Source of the DNA: Epiperipatus broadwayi
Lineage: Eukaryota; Onychophora; Udeonychophora; Euonychophora; Peripatidae
DNA length: 64,000 nucleotides
Assembly (NCBI GenBank): GCA_028023455.1
Contig: JAQFVV010012405.1
Location: 3,477,149 to 3,541,148 of the forward strand
Reading direction: 5' to 3'
Each line of letters opens with the position of its first letter. Position 1 is the stretch's first letter. The position numbers and the translations under genes were made by a program. The notes under the pieces were generated by a model that did not search any database, was not told the origin of the DNA, and saw only the letters and a list, made by a program, of their open reading frames with translations. Shown here in pieces: positions 22,181-32,984 of the stretch.

Positions 22181-23071
22181 CATTATTTTTCACCACAGCA
22201 TTTTGACATCAGATGATTTGAAATAAACATAATATTTGCACAAAATTGAATTTGTTATTATTACTTAGAATTGAATACCATATTTGCTTAACATTATTTT
22301 ATAAGAATTGATTGACATGAACATAAATATTACAATGGTCATAAGATGATTATAATGCACATTATAAGAATACAGTATTGTTTATTGCCACATATTATTA
22401 ATTATAAGATTTTGATTTATTCTAAAATGAAGATACCATATGAAATAAAAGATATACATATGATTGTTTATTCATTTAATGATTGATTATATAATATAAA
22501 TAGATGAGATTAAATTACACTTTAAGATTATTATTATTTATTATTATTATTAAAATAAGTTAGGTGTATTTAAGTTTGATATAAAATCCCACATCATACT
22601 TATTTACATAATTTATTATTATTTTAAAAACAGCTTAGAAGAACCTGAGATTGTTTAATTATATTTTTAAGTTAAAAGTTAGGAATTATTTTAGTATTAT
22701 TAAAGATAATTGATTTCATTTAAAAGTCATAAGAATGCTATAGATGTAGTAGTAAGATGATAAGGTAGTGGTAGTATTCTTATGCCATTGAGACAGTATC
22801 TTGGGAGATATTGACTCAGTGTAAATCTGCTTATTACTTTGTAACTTTACTTCGCAGTCTCATAATTTTATAAATACTTATTTAATTAGTATAATTTAGA
22901 ACTATATTGATTTTGATGATTGATGATAAATTTAATTAAGATATGGTAATATAAAAGTATATAAAAGATAGATATGCAAATTTTAATTAAGCATAATAAT
23001 GTAACTGAGCTAGTTGTATTTTAAACTATTTTATATATCAAGAAGTAAGGGTACAAAGGGTAGGAAGATTT

Positions 23072-23089
23072 TGGCGCCGGCAACGTGAT
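23072..23089 (+). promoter_or_regulatory. Primer-binding site of element B
   Basis: TGGCGCCGGCAACGTGAT reads as the exact complement of a tRNA 3' end: CCA tail, one discriminator base, a 7-bp acceptor strand, a 5-bp T-stem strand beginning with the invariant C61, then two T-loop bases, 18 nt in all. It starts 17 bases after the LTR. I could not assign the tRNA (its 5' acceptor strand would be GCCGGCA). Confidence 0.8.
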
Positions 23090-23805
23090 GGGCCATTGAT
23101 ATGTTAGAGTTACAATTTTATTGGCCCGATAGATGGAAAAGAAAGATTTTAGTAACTAATCATTTTAGGCTTAGATATTCAATTAAGAATTAGGATACAT
23201 AATTTTAGGAATAATATGTATGTTAGTAGAGTAAAATGATAGGTGTTAAAATGTATAATTTAGGATTTAGTGGTTAGTATATTTATTAAATATAAATAGT
23301 TAGTATTTTATAACAATATTTATAATTGATTAGATATTGATTATAAAATTAAAATAGAATTAGAATAAAGGGTTTATTAATAGAGTATTATATTCTCATG
23401 TGGTATCTATAATATGATTATTTTTTGAAATTAAATACTATGTTGATTTTAAGTTAATAAATAAATAAATAAATAAACTATGGAAATGTGGCAAATAATT
23501 ATATTATAATGTGACTATATCAATTCTTGAAAATATTTTAAATGGATATTTAATATTATATATTATGTGCAAATTGTCTGTGGGTCATAGGTGTAAAAAT
23601 AAATGATATGACACAATTTTGTTATTGAAATTTATATAATTATTTAATAGTAAGTAATGTAGAGTTTTTGAGGATACTATTATATGATTAGTTGTAAAAG
23701 TGAGTTGAGTGGAGATGGGAAGGTTGATGGGGAATTGTATTTTAAAAAAAATATAAAATAATAAGTACTGCATATTGTTAGGATTGAATTTTTAAAAAAT
23801 ATAAA
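23090..23805 (+). other. Untranslated leader of element B
   Basis: About 0.7 kb of AT-rich DNA between the primer site and the ORF, with a short (AAAT)n run at about 23457-23475. No ORF is supported on the plus strand. By position it would hold a packaging signal, but none can be identified by eye. Confidence 0.6.
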
Positions 23806-25272
23806 ATGAATAATTGGGATAAAGATTTAGAAGTTGAAATGTCAAATTTTGTTGTAGAAGATAATAGTTGTGGGGAGAGTAGAGAAATAGAAAAATTAGC
23901 AAATTCAGAAATAGTATTAGAAAATACTCAAAATATGGATAGTGAAATAGAGGAGGAGGAAGAGATAATTTTTAAAACAGCAGACAAAGAATTAGTAAAA
24001 ACTAAGAAAGGAGTAGATAATTTTTCAATAGCTGATGTTATGAAACATTTAGAATTAATGAATCAAGGTCTTATAAATTCAATGAAAGAGGAGAGTAAAT
24101 CTTTAAAAGAAGATATGAAAGTAATGAAAGAGGAGAGTTATAAAAATAGTCTTAAATTAGATTCTTTAATAGAAGATAATAATTCTATTAGGAACGAGAT
24201 AAAAAATATAAATATAAAAATGGAAAATAGAATGGATAATATAGACATAAGATTTGATAAGAATGAAGAAGTAATTGAGTCTTTAAAATTAGAAATACTA
24301 AAAGTTGATGATAGAAATCAAGAAAGGCTAGAAAGAAAATTTCATGAGTTTTCAGAAAACACAATCAAAGGTCTAAGAGATCAAATAGCTGAATCTATTG
24401 ATCAATGTAAAATCAATAATAATAATTTAACCTTAAAAATTGAGGATTATAAATTAAAAGTTAATAATGAAATTGGTGAAGTTAAGAACCAAGTTAGTAA
24501 TCTTAATGAAGATATTAAAAATATTAAGAGTGCCATAGTTCAGAACAAAGGGAACATAAAAGATGAAATTTATGAAGTAAAGAATGATATAAATCATATT
24601 AATGAAGAAGTTAGAAGTATTAAAGAAGATATAGTTCAGAATAGAGAAAAGATTCCTATAAAATCTATTGAAATAATTAATAGTGAGAATGAATTATATC
24701 AAAGAGTACTGGAGAATCCTAAAGAATATTTTAAATTGACTGAAGAAATGATAGGAATATGTAAATCCTATGAAAAGTTAGTTGGAGAAAGAACTATAGA
24801 CCAAATTAATAATTTTAAGAAATATTATCTTGATGATAAAAGATTTGGTAGATTTACAAAGATAAAATCAAAATCTTCAAAGCAAAAGTATTTAGAGTTG
24901 TTGGAGTATGAATTGTTAAAAATTATAGATATCAGTGGTAATAAATTTAAGAATAAACTGCAAGAAGTGATATCTAAATGTATTATTAATGATAAAAATA
25001 TTCATGTACAAGCTGATATTTTTAAAGAGATATTATTTGAAGGAATTAAGAACTTAATACCTAATAATGAAGTTATAAATGGAAAACTTAATTGGAATAA
25101 AGATTTAAGCAAGATAAAAATAAGACTTAAATATCCAAAGCATGAGAAATTTATGACAGATTTTCTTGAGAATAATCTTAGTAAAGGAAAGAAGATAGGA
25201 AAAGTTAAGGTGAAATTTAAGAAAGGAGAAAGAGAATTAAAGTTTAGATTTAAAGAAGAAGATATAAAATAA
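23806..25272 (+). CDS. Element B gag-like coiled-coil protein (488 aa)
   Basis: The single long ORF of the element. Residues 1-75 are acidic with an EEEEE run. Residues about 85-310 form a long coiled coil with an internal repeat of roughly 35 residues (EVKNQVSNLNEDIKNIK and EVKNDINHINEEVRSIK). Residues about 315-435 look like a folded helical domain (YEKLVGERTIDQ...KYLELLEYELL). The last 50 residues are lysine-rich with no zinc knuckle. No protease, RT or integrase motif occurs here or later. Position after the primer site and leader makes it the gag equivalent: oligomerising coiled coil, globular core and basic RNA-binding tail. The function is inferred from layout. The intact frame agrees with a young insertion. 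ATG 23806 is the first Met of the frame after in-frame stops. Confidence 0.8.
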   Translation: MNNWDKDLEVEMSNFVVEDNSCGESREIEKLANSEIVLENTQNMDSEIEEEEEIIFKTADKELVKTKKGVDNFSIADVMKHLELMNQGLINSMKEESKSLKEDMKVMKEESYKNSLKLDSLIEDNNSIRNEIKNINIKMENRMDNIDIRFDKNEEVIESLKLEILKVDDRNQERLERKFHEFSENTIKGLRDQIAESIDQCKINNNNLTLKIEDYKLKVNNEIGEVKNQVSNLNEDIKNIKSAIVQNKGNIKDEIYEVKNDINHINEEVRSIKEDIVQNREKIPIKSIEIINSENELYQRVLENPKEYFKLTEEMIGICKSYEKLVGERTIDQINNFKKYYLDDKRFGRFTKIKSKSSKQKYLELLEYELLKIIDISGNKFKNKLQEVISKCIINDKNIHVQADIFKEILFEGIKNLIPNNEVINGKLNWNKDLSKIKIRLKYPKHEKFMTDFLENNLSKGKKIGKVKVKFKKGERELKFRFKEEDIK

Positions 25273-26298
25273 TTAAGATAGGTAATTCTCAAAGAAGATA
25301 TGTGTGTTTGATAATGTGTTATGACATTATATTATTATTTTTTTTTGGGCTTTGTAAAACAAACATAAGATATTTCTATGTTTGCAACCTTCAAAGTAAG
25401 GGAAAATGCCTTTATGTTAACCACACCAGAGGAAAAAAATGACGTATAATGCAAGGAATTTAATTCCCTTTCCATCTGAAGTGTGAGTTACAATTTTAAA
25501 TGTATTGTGAATAAATATTTTAATGTCATGTTTAAATATAATGCTTGACATAAAGAAAGTAATTTATTATATGATAAATTAGCATAGTGAATAAAGTTTT
25601 AGTTGAAGAAATTTACAAAAATATGTAAATGACAGTTTAAAAGAAATAAGTTTTGTCAGAATGACTAAATAAAAGTGGAATTAGCTATTACAATAGATAT
25701 TTTAAAGCAAAAAGCTAAATAATAAGATTAGAGAGTATAAAACTCATATTTTTTTAAAGTACTTATAAGCGGATCTTATGAAGGATTAATGTATAATATG
25801 GTAGTGATCATAAAATTGATTAATCCTAGGGGATCAGGTTAATCTCTGTAAAAGAGAAATATGTAGATTTGTTAAATGATAATCTATAAGATTGCTAATG
25901 AAGTTAGCAATAAGTTATGGATAAAATACATAGAGTAGTTTAAAATATAGTATTAACTATAATAATATGTATTTTAGTAGCTTATGTAAAGATGTATTTA
26001 AAAGAATTTAAATACTTGATATTTGTAGAAATATTAGAGAAATGAAGGTAACCTAATTAAAAGATAAGGAAGGAGAAGTGAAACTTAATCCATAAAGTAA
26101 AAAAAAAAAATCATTGTAGTTTATTTAAAAGTGTTTTCTTAGTGAGATTTAAAATGATATTTCAATACTTTATAAAACTTTGTGATAGAATAATTTATTA
26201 TAATGTTTAGATGATAAGAAAGATAAAATTGATCAATGTGGAGTAAAGATGATAAAGATGAATGTTAAATTTAAAATTTTATCCGAAGGAGGGGAATA
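25273..26298 (+). other. Element B 3' untranslated region
   Basis: About 1 kb without a supported ORF. A GC-richer patch near 25345-25490 stands out from the AT-rich background. The region ends in the purine tract. Confidence 0.6.
26285..26298 (+). promoter_or_regulatory. Polypurine tract of element B
   Basis: GAAGGAGGGGAATA (one T) abuts TGTGCCC, the first bases of the second LTR. It is the strongest purine run near an LTR border in the window and the expected plus-strand primer. Confidence 0.85.
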
Positions 26299-29200
26299 TG
26301 TGCCCTTTTGTATGGGTCACCATTTAAGTTTTGTGCTAATCTAGTAGAAAATTTTAAATTTAAGAATTATTTTAAATGTGTGATGTTGACTTTGCTTGTG
26401 GTAATGTTACCATAAGTTTAATTAAAGCAATCTATGAGTGTTTGATATGTGAATTGTGTTGATATTGAGAAGATATTTAAAATGATGATGATTATGATGT
26501 AATACTGCATTAATATGTTTAATAACAAATGTTTAAAGCTAAAGTATTTAAAAGATTTAGTTAAAATTAGACAAAGATATTTATTTAATTTAAAATATGT
26601 GTTAAAAGTGAATAAAAATATTTTAAATTATAAGTACTTAAATTGAGATTAATATTTGATTTTAATCATATCAAATAATTATTTTAAAATCTGATATAAT
26701 ATCTTATTTATTTTTAAAAATAAATATTTATTTTAAAAAAAGCAATTGTTAAGTTTATTTTTAGACAAGCGTTTCTTGTGTTATCAAGAACAGATGTTAT
26801 ACACACATGCGTGGAAGTTGTCTAATAAAGTTGCATAACTATTTTAAAAATCATGTTGTAAAATTTATAAATAATACGTGATTTATCACGAAATAAAAAT
26901 AAAAGATACTAATGTAAAACATTAAATCTGATTTTTAAAAAATATTGTCTTAAAAATATAACGTATTTAAAAAGATTTAATTTATTTTAAATGATCTTAT
27001 AAAAGTTAAGATTTAAATCAAGTGAGAAAGAATATTTCAAAAGAATGTTTAGTAGATTTAAATAAACGATAAATATTGTTTTAAAAGAATTTGATAAAAT
27101 ATTAAATATTAAATAAGTCATTATTTTATTTTTAATAGTGTGTTGATAAATATGTAAATAAGCAAAGTTTGATTGTTTAAACGTACCAATCAGATGTGGA
27201 GTCTCTTCTAGTATAAAAGCTGGATTCAATTGTTGAAGGGTCTCTCTGTAATTAATTTTCTAAGTTAATCGTGCTATTGAGAAAATAGCCAAGTAAATTT
27301 ATAAACGCTCTTAAAAATCAGTTGTAAAATCATAAGAGTGTTATTGAATAATTTATAATATTTTTAAAATAATGAATATGCAGTAGTAATTTTAATATTC
27401 CCTATTGGTCTTCTCAATATCGAAACTCAATTTACGTACAAATAATCAATGGAAACATCACGTATCGGAGAAATATATCAGAAACTTTATGCTAGAAAAG
27501 TAACAGACGCTGGATTAGTACAGAAAACTATAAGATGGAGAAAAGTAGTATTTTGGACTATAAATAGTTTTAAAGTTAAATTACTATTGTCTGTTATTAA
27601 TAGATATTTTAAAGAAATAAAAATACTTCTGTAAAAAAAGTATTTTTGACAAATTATAGAATTAAAGAATATCTTAAGTAAAGATATAAGAAACAGTAGT
27701 AAGTTTTATAAATACTTGCCTTGTTAAGTCTTTGTGCTTAAAAGATTAAATATTGACGATTTGAAAAGGCAAATAGATTATAAAGATGATTATTTAAAAT
27801 CGTAATATAATAGAAGTATTATATTGTAGTAATCTAAAACGCTGGACGTTATAGATGGAAAAATTAATTCTTACCGGAATATGTTATTTATAAATGCGCA
27901 AGTAATACATGGATGTCCAAATCAAATCAAACTAAGCCAAGCATGCCAAATTGATTAAAAAATTCAATTTAAATAATTTATAAACTATAAATTAATTTAG
28001 AAATAATAACTTTTAAACAATAATCTATGAAGAACTGGATCCAGAAAGAACTTATAAACTATTTTTTAATTTTATTTGTTTTCTTGTGGAACTTATTATT
28101 TTTAAAAAATAAACGTTATCATTTTTATTATAAACTTTCAAGAAACACGTGATACAACGGAACAGGAAATAGTGTTTTATTGACTTTATACGTAGGATGT
28201 TTGTTAGAACTTTTATGGTAGAACAAAAGTCGTCGCTGGAATATGTAATATAATTTTTTTTATTTTATTTATTTAACATAAAATTTAAAATATTATTAAA
28301 CTATTAAAGAGTAGGTTAGGTACATTTATTAAATAGTAACTTTAAAATAATATAATAATTAATTACATAAATTTATTTTTATAATTACTATAACACGGAA
28401 TATTCTAATGAATGTTTATGAGTGAAAATGTGAATGATTTTTATTTTATGAAGCTGCAAATTCCGAAGAATGCTGGATAGCAGATTGGACATTATTATTA
28501 TTATGGTAAAAATATTGTATAATGATTTTTAATGAATTTAATATGTTTTTTTCTTTAGATCAACTGAATATTATGTTGTTGAAGAATGAATGGATAGATA
28601 TTTTATGAAAACACATACATTATATTGGCAACGAACTTTATTAAAATATGCATAAGTTTTAATCTATAATATTAACATGATACAACATTACGTAAGAAGC
28701 TTAGAAATAATTATATGATTCTTTCGTAAATAATTTTGATATTTTATTTATGCTTATTATTAAAATGATGTTTATTATTTATCTTAATAATTATTTTATT
28801 TTTTGCAATTTAGAAAAGGATTTTAAAAGTCTATATTTTTTTATATTTTGTTTTATTAAATAAGTTAAGTTACGTTTAGGTAGAAGCTTATATTTAGATT
28901 GAAAAGTTTACTAAGTATAAACGATGTAATATAGGTAATTTGGATAACGAATATTTTGTTTGAAGTTGATGTTTGTTTTCCGGAAATTTTTAGATAAGTT
29001 TAGAATATGTTTTATAGATAGGAATTTATCAGAAAGGATTTAAATAACACATAAAGTAAAGTAATGATTTTTACATAGAAAAGAATCATAGAATTTATCT
29101 AAGGTAATGCTTTATGAATTTGAAATTGATAAATAATTTAAATAATAATATTTGAACAGTACAGATATGTAATGCATATTTGATAAAACATATAACAGGA

Positions 29201-30556
29201 ATTACATTAAGTAAAGTGTAATTACAGTCAATTATTTGTTTTACATTACAAAGATACATTAATTTTATAAAGCTATTAAGCAATGCTAATAATAAAGTAA
29301 ATATATGATAATACATTATAAATGGTAATACTTAATTAATGTAGCTATTTAATTAGTAGAGCTTTATTGTTTACACATGCTACATAAATAGTCTTGACAT
29401 ATATTGTTATTTGTAGTAATTAAAGTATACTATTATTTATTAAATCTAAATTTTTTGAAAAACACACTGTAATATTATAATATGGCATTTGAAAGAATGT
29501 ATAATTATTTATGAAGTACATGATTTAATAACAGTGTAAACAGATTGTATTATTATTTTCTTACTTAATTCAGTTTATATTTGTTTTCTTAAGTTCTAAA
29601 ACTGTAAATAGTGTAAATAAATTTTATTTGAAGTTATTGTAAATAAATTTGTTAATTTGTTTTTAAAAGTGTGTCGAGTTTCATTATTTTTCACCACAGC
29701 ATTTTGACATCAGATGATTTGAAATAAACATAATATTTGCACAAAATTGAATTTGTTATTATTACTTAGAATTGAATACCATATTTGCTTAACATTATTT
29801 TATAAGAATTGATTGACATGAACATAAATATTACAATGGTCATAAGATGATTATAATGCACATTATAAGAATACAGTATTGTTTATTGCCACATATTATT
29901 AATTATAAGATTTTGATTTATTCTAAAATGAAGATACCATATGAAATAAAAGATATACATATGATTGTTTATTCATTTAATGATTGATTATATAATATAA
30001 ATAGATGAGATTAAATTACACTTTAAGATTATTATTATTTATTATTATTATTAAAATAAGTTAGGTGTATTTAAGTTTGATATAAAATCCCACATCATAC
30101 TTATTTACATAATTTATTATTATTTTAAAAACAGCTTAGAAGAACCTGAGATTGTTTAATTATATTTTTAAGTTAAAAGTTAGGAATTATTTTAGTATTA
30201 TTAAAGATAATTGATTTCATTTAAAAGTCATAAGAATGCTATAGATGTAGTTGTAAGATGATAAGGTAGTGGTAGTATTCTTATGCCATTGAGACAGTAT
30301 CTTGGGAGATATTGACTCAGTGTAAATCTGCTTATTACTTTGTAACTTTACTTCGCAGTCTCATAATTTTATAAATACTTATTTAATTAGTATAATTTAG
30401 AACTATATTGATTTTGATGATTGATGATAAATTTAATTAAGATATGGTAATATAAAAGTATATAAAAGATAGATATGCAAATTTTAATTAAGCATAATAA
30501 TGTAACTGAGCTAGTTGTATTTTAAACTATTTTACATATCAAGAAGTAGGGGTACA
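26299..30556 (+). repeat. 3' LTR of element B, complete (4258 bp)
   Basis: Starts TGTGCCCTTTTG and ends GGGGTACA. It carries the same CCAAT (27186) and TATA (27212) elements and the same 61-codon ORF (27449-27634) as the first LTR. The base after ACA is A in both LTR contexts, so the end could be one base later. The 3' flank reads ATATG; the 5' flank is inside the gap, so the target duplication cannot be checked. Confidence 0.95.
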
Positions 30557-30687
30557 ATATGTATAAATATAGTGAAATAACATCCCACACACTACCTTCT
30601 AATATGAGATACTTTTATTCAATTAACCTCCACAATAAAAAAGATTCAAATGTATGTTGCCTAACTGAACTTAAAGTAATTAGAAGG

Positions 30688-31300
30688 GACATGAACCTCA
30701 GAGTTTCAAGCTTCCTACATCTATGCACTTCATCTTATACAACTGATACACATGCCCCCATACATGTGAAAAAGATAATTATCTCCAATATATGTATTTC
30801 ATGTAGAGCCAGAAGTCATCAGTTGGTCCAGATCACCATCTCTTCACACATACATGCAATCAGTGCTCAGTGTATATTAAGACAGCAAATTTTTAAAATT
30901 TAATGAATGAGTATTAATATTCTCCACCCTCCACCTCTTCAGCCATCCATGAGTCTCTTCTAACTACATTAAGTTTAGTGTAGATAATATATCTATATTT
31001 TAATATTACATATTCAGCTTGTATTCTACCCATCCCTTTTCTGTGTTTTTAAATGACATATTAAGATGGTATATGTGAGAAGTCAATGTGACTTAAAGTC
31101 AACCTGGGTATGAAAATAATGTTGGCATTAATAAGTGCTTTTAATGTTCCATCATCAGATTTTCAATGATATGGATAGTTGAAGAGTTAGAGAGTGGAGA
31201 AGATTGAAGCTTGTCCATTAAAGTTTGAAGATAAGCTATCTTAATATAAACTGAGCACTGGGCGATGGTGATCTGGACTACTTGATAACTACTAGTTCAG

Positions 31301-31344
<44 letters not shown>

Positions 31345-31432
31345 TTTTCACATATATGTGATCATGTGTATCACTTGTATAAGTTGGAGCGCATAGATGA
31401 AGGGAGCTTGAAAGTATAAGTTGAAGTCCCTT
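30688..31432. repeat. Inverted-dimer repeat G, copy 1, with (TA)n
   Basis: The left arm (from about 30688) is the reverse complement of the right arm (to about 31432). Shared landmarks are CAGTGCTCAG/CTGAGCACTG, a CTTTAATGGACAAGC-type segment and a CATGTGTATCA segment. The outer end reads, in the right-arm orientation, GCTTGAAAG...GAAGTCCC, similar to a tRNA B-box region. A (TA)n run at 31298-31341 sits in the right arm only. Confidence 0.75.
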
Positions 31433-31914
31433 CTAATATATATATATATCAATCATTACCAAACCTCTGCAGGATGAAGATCTTTCCAAATTGGTTCACT
31501 TTTTCTCATTCATAACCTCTCTTATCCACATCCTTCCAGTAAACATTCTTATTTTATCCATCCATCTCATATGTTGTCTCCTTCTAAGTCTTTAGAAATC
31601 TTTTGGATATAATTTAAAATTTCAATTGATCATTTTTACCATCTCTTCTAGTATTATATATGTCTATCTCCTTTTCAATCTCTTAATTTTTTCAATATCA
31701 ATAATATCTGTTCTCTCACCCAAGATTTCACTTTCAACCTCTTTTTATTACTTTCAATATATATTTCTATATACTTCATTGTGTAGTCTGGACTTTCATT
31801 AATGCTCTTTTGTTAAGTGTCAAAGTCTCACATCCTTAGGTAAGAATTGATAAAACACATGTATTAAAAGTCAAATTTTACAAAGATATAGATGTATTTT
31901 ACTAATTTTTATTA

Positions 31915-32984
31915 GTCATTCATTAGTCTAGAGATTATCCACTTAATGAATAATATTTCTATAGATAACTCTCACACAAGATACAGAAATATTATACATA
32001 GTTATATTTTCTTTTAATATTAATATTTTTTATTAGCCAGATTGAGTAAAAATTTGAGTGATTTCATTCATCAAATATGGATCTAGTACACTTTTTTCAC
32101 AAATATATTAATGTACAATAATCAGAATTGTTTTAATTTAGCATCTAAAAATTGAATTATTTTATATTTAAATTGGTTAAATGTAATGAAAAATTTAAAA
32201 TAACATTAATAACTGGAAAAAAATAGAAGAAAAATATAAGAAAAATAGTCTGCAGTAAAACAAAAGAATTATATTTCAACCAATCATAACGTGAAATTGC
32301 CATTGATTTCTTGTGTCTTAGAAATTATGAATGCTGATTATTCACTTCTGTTGTCTTCTTTTCATCTAAAATTAAATATTTTAAATAAAAATCTAAATCT
32401 AGCCATATTATTAGTCAATATAGTGTAAAAGATAATCATAAAGTAGATAAATATTTATGAAAAATAGTTGCATTTTGCAAGTTGTCACCGAATGTCATTG
32501 ATATGCAAATAGCGGTCATGTTATTCACTTGTCTTGAATAGCAGTCAAGCACTATTTACTTTCCCTTGATTATTTTCTTTATAAAATTTAAAAATTTTCG
32601 AATCAAAGTATATATTTAGATAAATTAATCTAAAATCTTAATCATAAATATAAAAAATTATGGGAAATATATTTATTTATGTTCAAAATCTATTATGAAA
32701 GCATAAAAAAGTGAACAATGGCTGAAGTTGACTATCAGTGCTTCGAGGCACCTTATAACGTAAAAGAGGCTGGGCAATATGACAATAGATAGTAATGAAA
32801 ATTTTATTTTTTGTGATCTACACTGCCAAATGCACATTTTTGGGAATTAAAATTTTAAATACCGATTAAGCTACAAATTTACTATAAAATAAGCATAAAA
32901 TAAAAAAAATATATGACCAAAAATGGCCAAGAGATGATGCAAAATGTAGATGTTATGTTTCTTTTTTGTAAAAATCAGACAACT
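31915..32984. mobile_element. About 1.07-kb insertion inside the minus-strand LINE
   Basis: LINE similarity stops near 32984 and resumes near 31915. The insert is AT-rich, contains an octamer-like ATGCAAAT (32503-32510) and a short well-formed ORF start at 32718. No clear terminal repeats or target duplication can be read by eye at the borders, so its class is open. Confidence 0.45.
32718..32792 (+). CDS. Short ORF with strong start context, possible first exon
   Basis: AACAATGG gives a good Kozak context. The frame (MAEVDYQCFEAPYN...) is open for 24 codons and contains a possible donor AAC|GTAAAA at 32760 after 14 codons. Its GC content is clearly above that of its neighbours. It lies inside the LINE insertion, about 200 bases after the octamer-like motif. 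It is too short to identify and may be chance. Confidence 0.2.
   Translation: MAEVDYQCFEAPYNVKEAGQYDNR

Larger units (their letters stand above)
18805..23055 (+). repeat. 5' LTR of element B
   Basis: Aligns end to end with 26307-30556. Very AT-rich. Contains a promoter-like block (19684-19745), a 61-codon ORF shortly after it, and poly(A)-signal-like sequences around 22113-22170. Other ORFs of 60-80 codons on either strand (for example 19485-19727 minus and 21594-21815 minus) recur in the second LTR simply because the copies are nearly identical. Confidence 0.95.
18805..30556 (+). mobile_element. LTR element B: very long (about 4.26 kb) LTRs, one coiled-coil ORF, no polymerase
   Basis: Direct repeats 18805-23055 (first ~8 bp lost in the gap) and 26299-30556 are nearly identical; by eye I find about 15 substitutions and several 1-4 base indels. 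The complete copy starts TGTGCCC and ends GGTACA (TG...CA with TGT/ACA inverted ends). A primer-binding site lies 17 bases after the first LTR and a purine tract GAAGGAGGGGAATA directly before the second. The 3.2-kb interior encodes a single 488-aa coiled-coil protein. LTRs make up about 72 percent of the element. It is a young, non-autonomous or trans-mobilised LTR retrotransposon of unusual proportions, and I recognise no named family. Confidence 0.9.

Noticed and set aside
18805-30556. Segmental duplication instead of an LTR element
   Set aside because: The repeats begin TGTGCCC and end GGTACA, with a primer-binding site and a purine tract exactly where an LTR element requires them.
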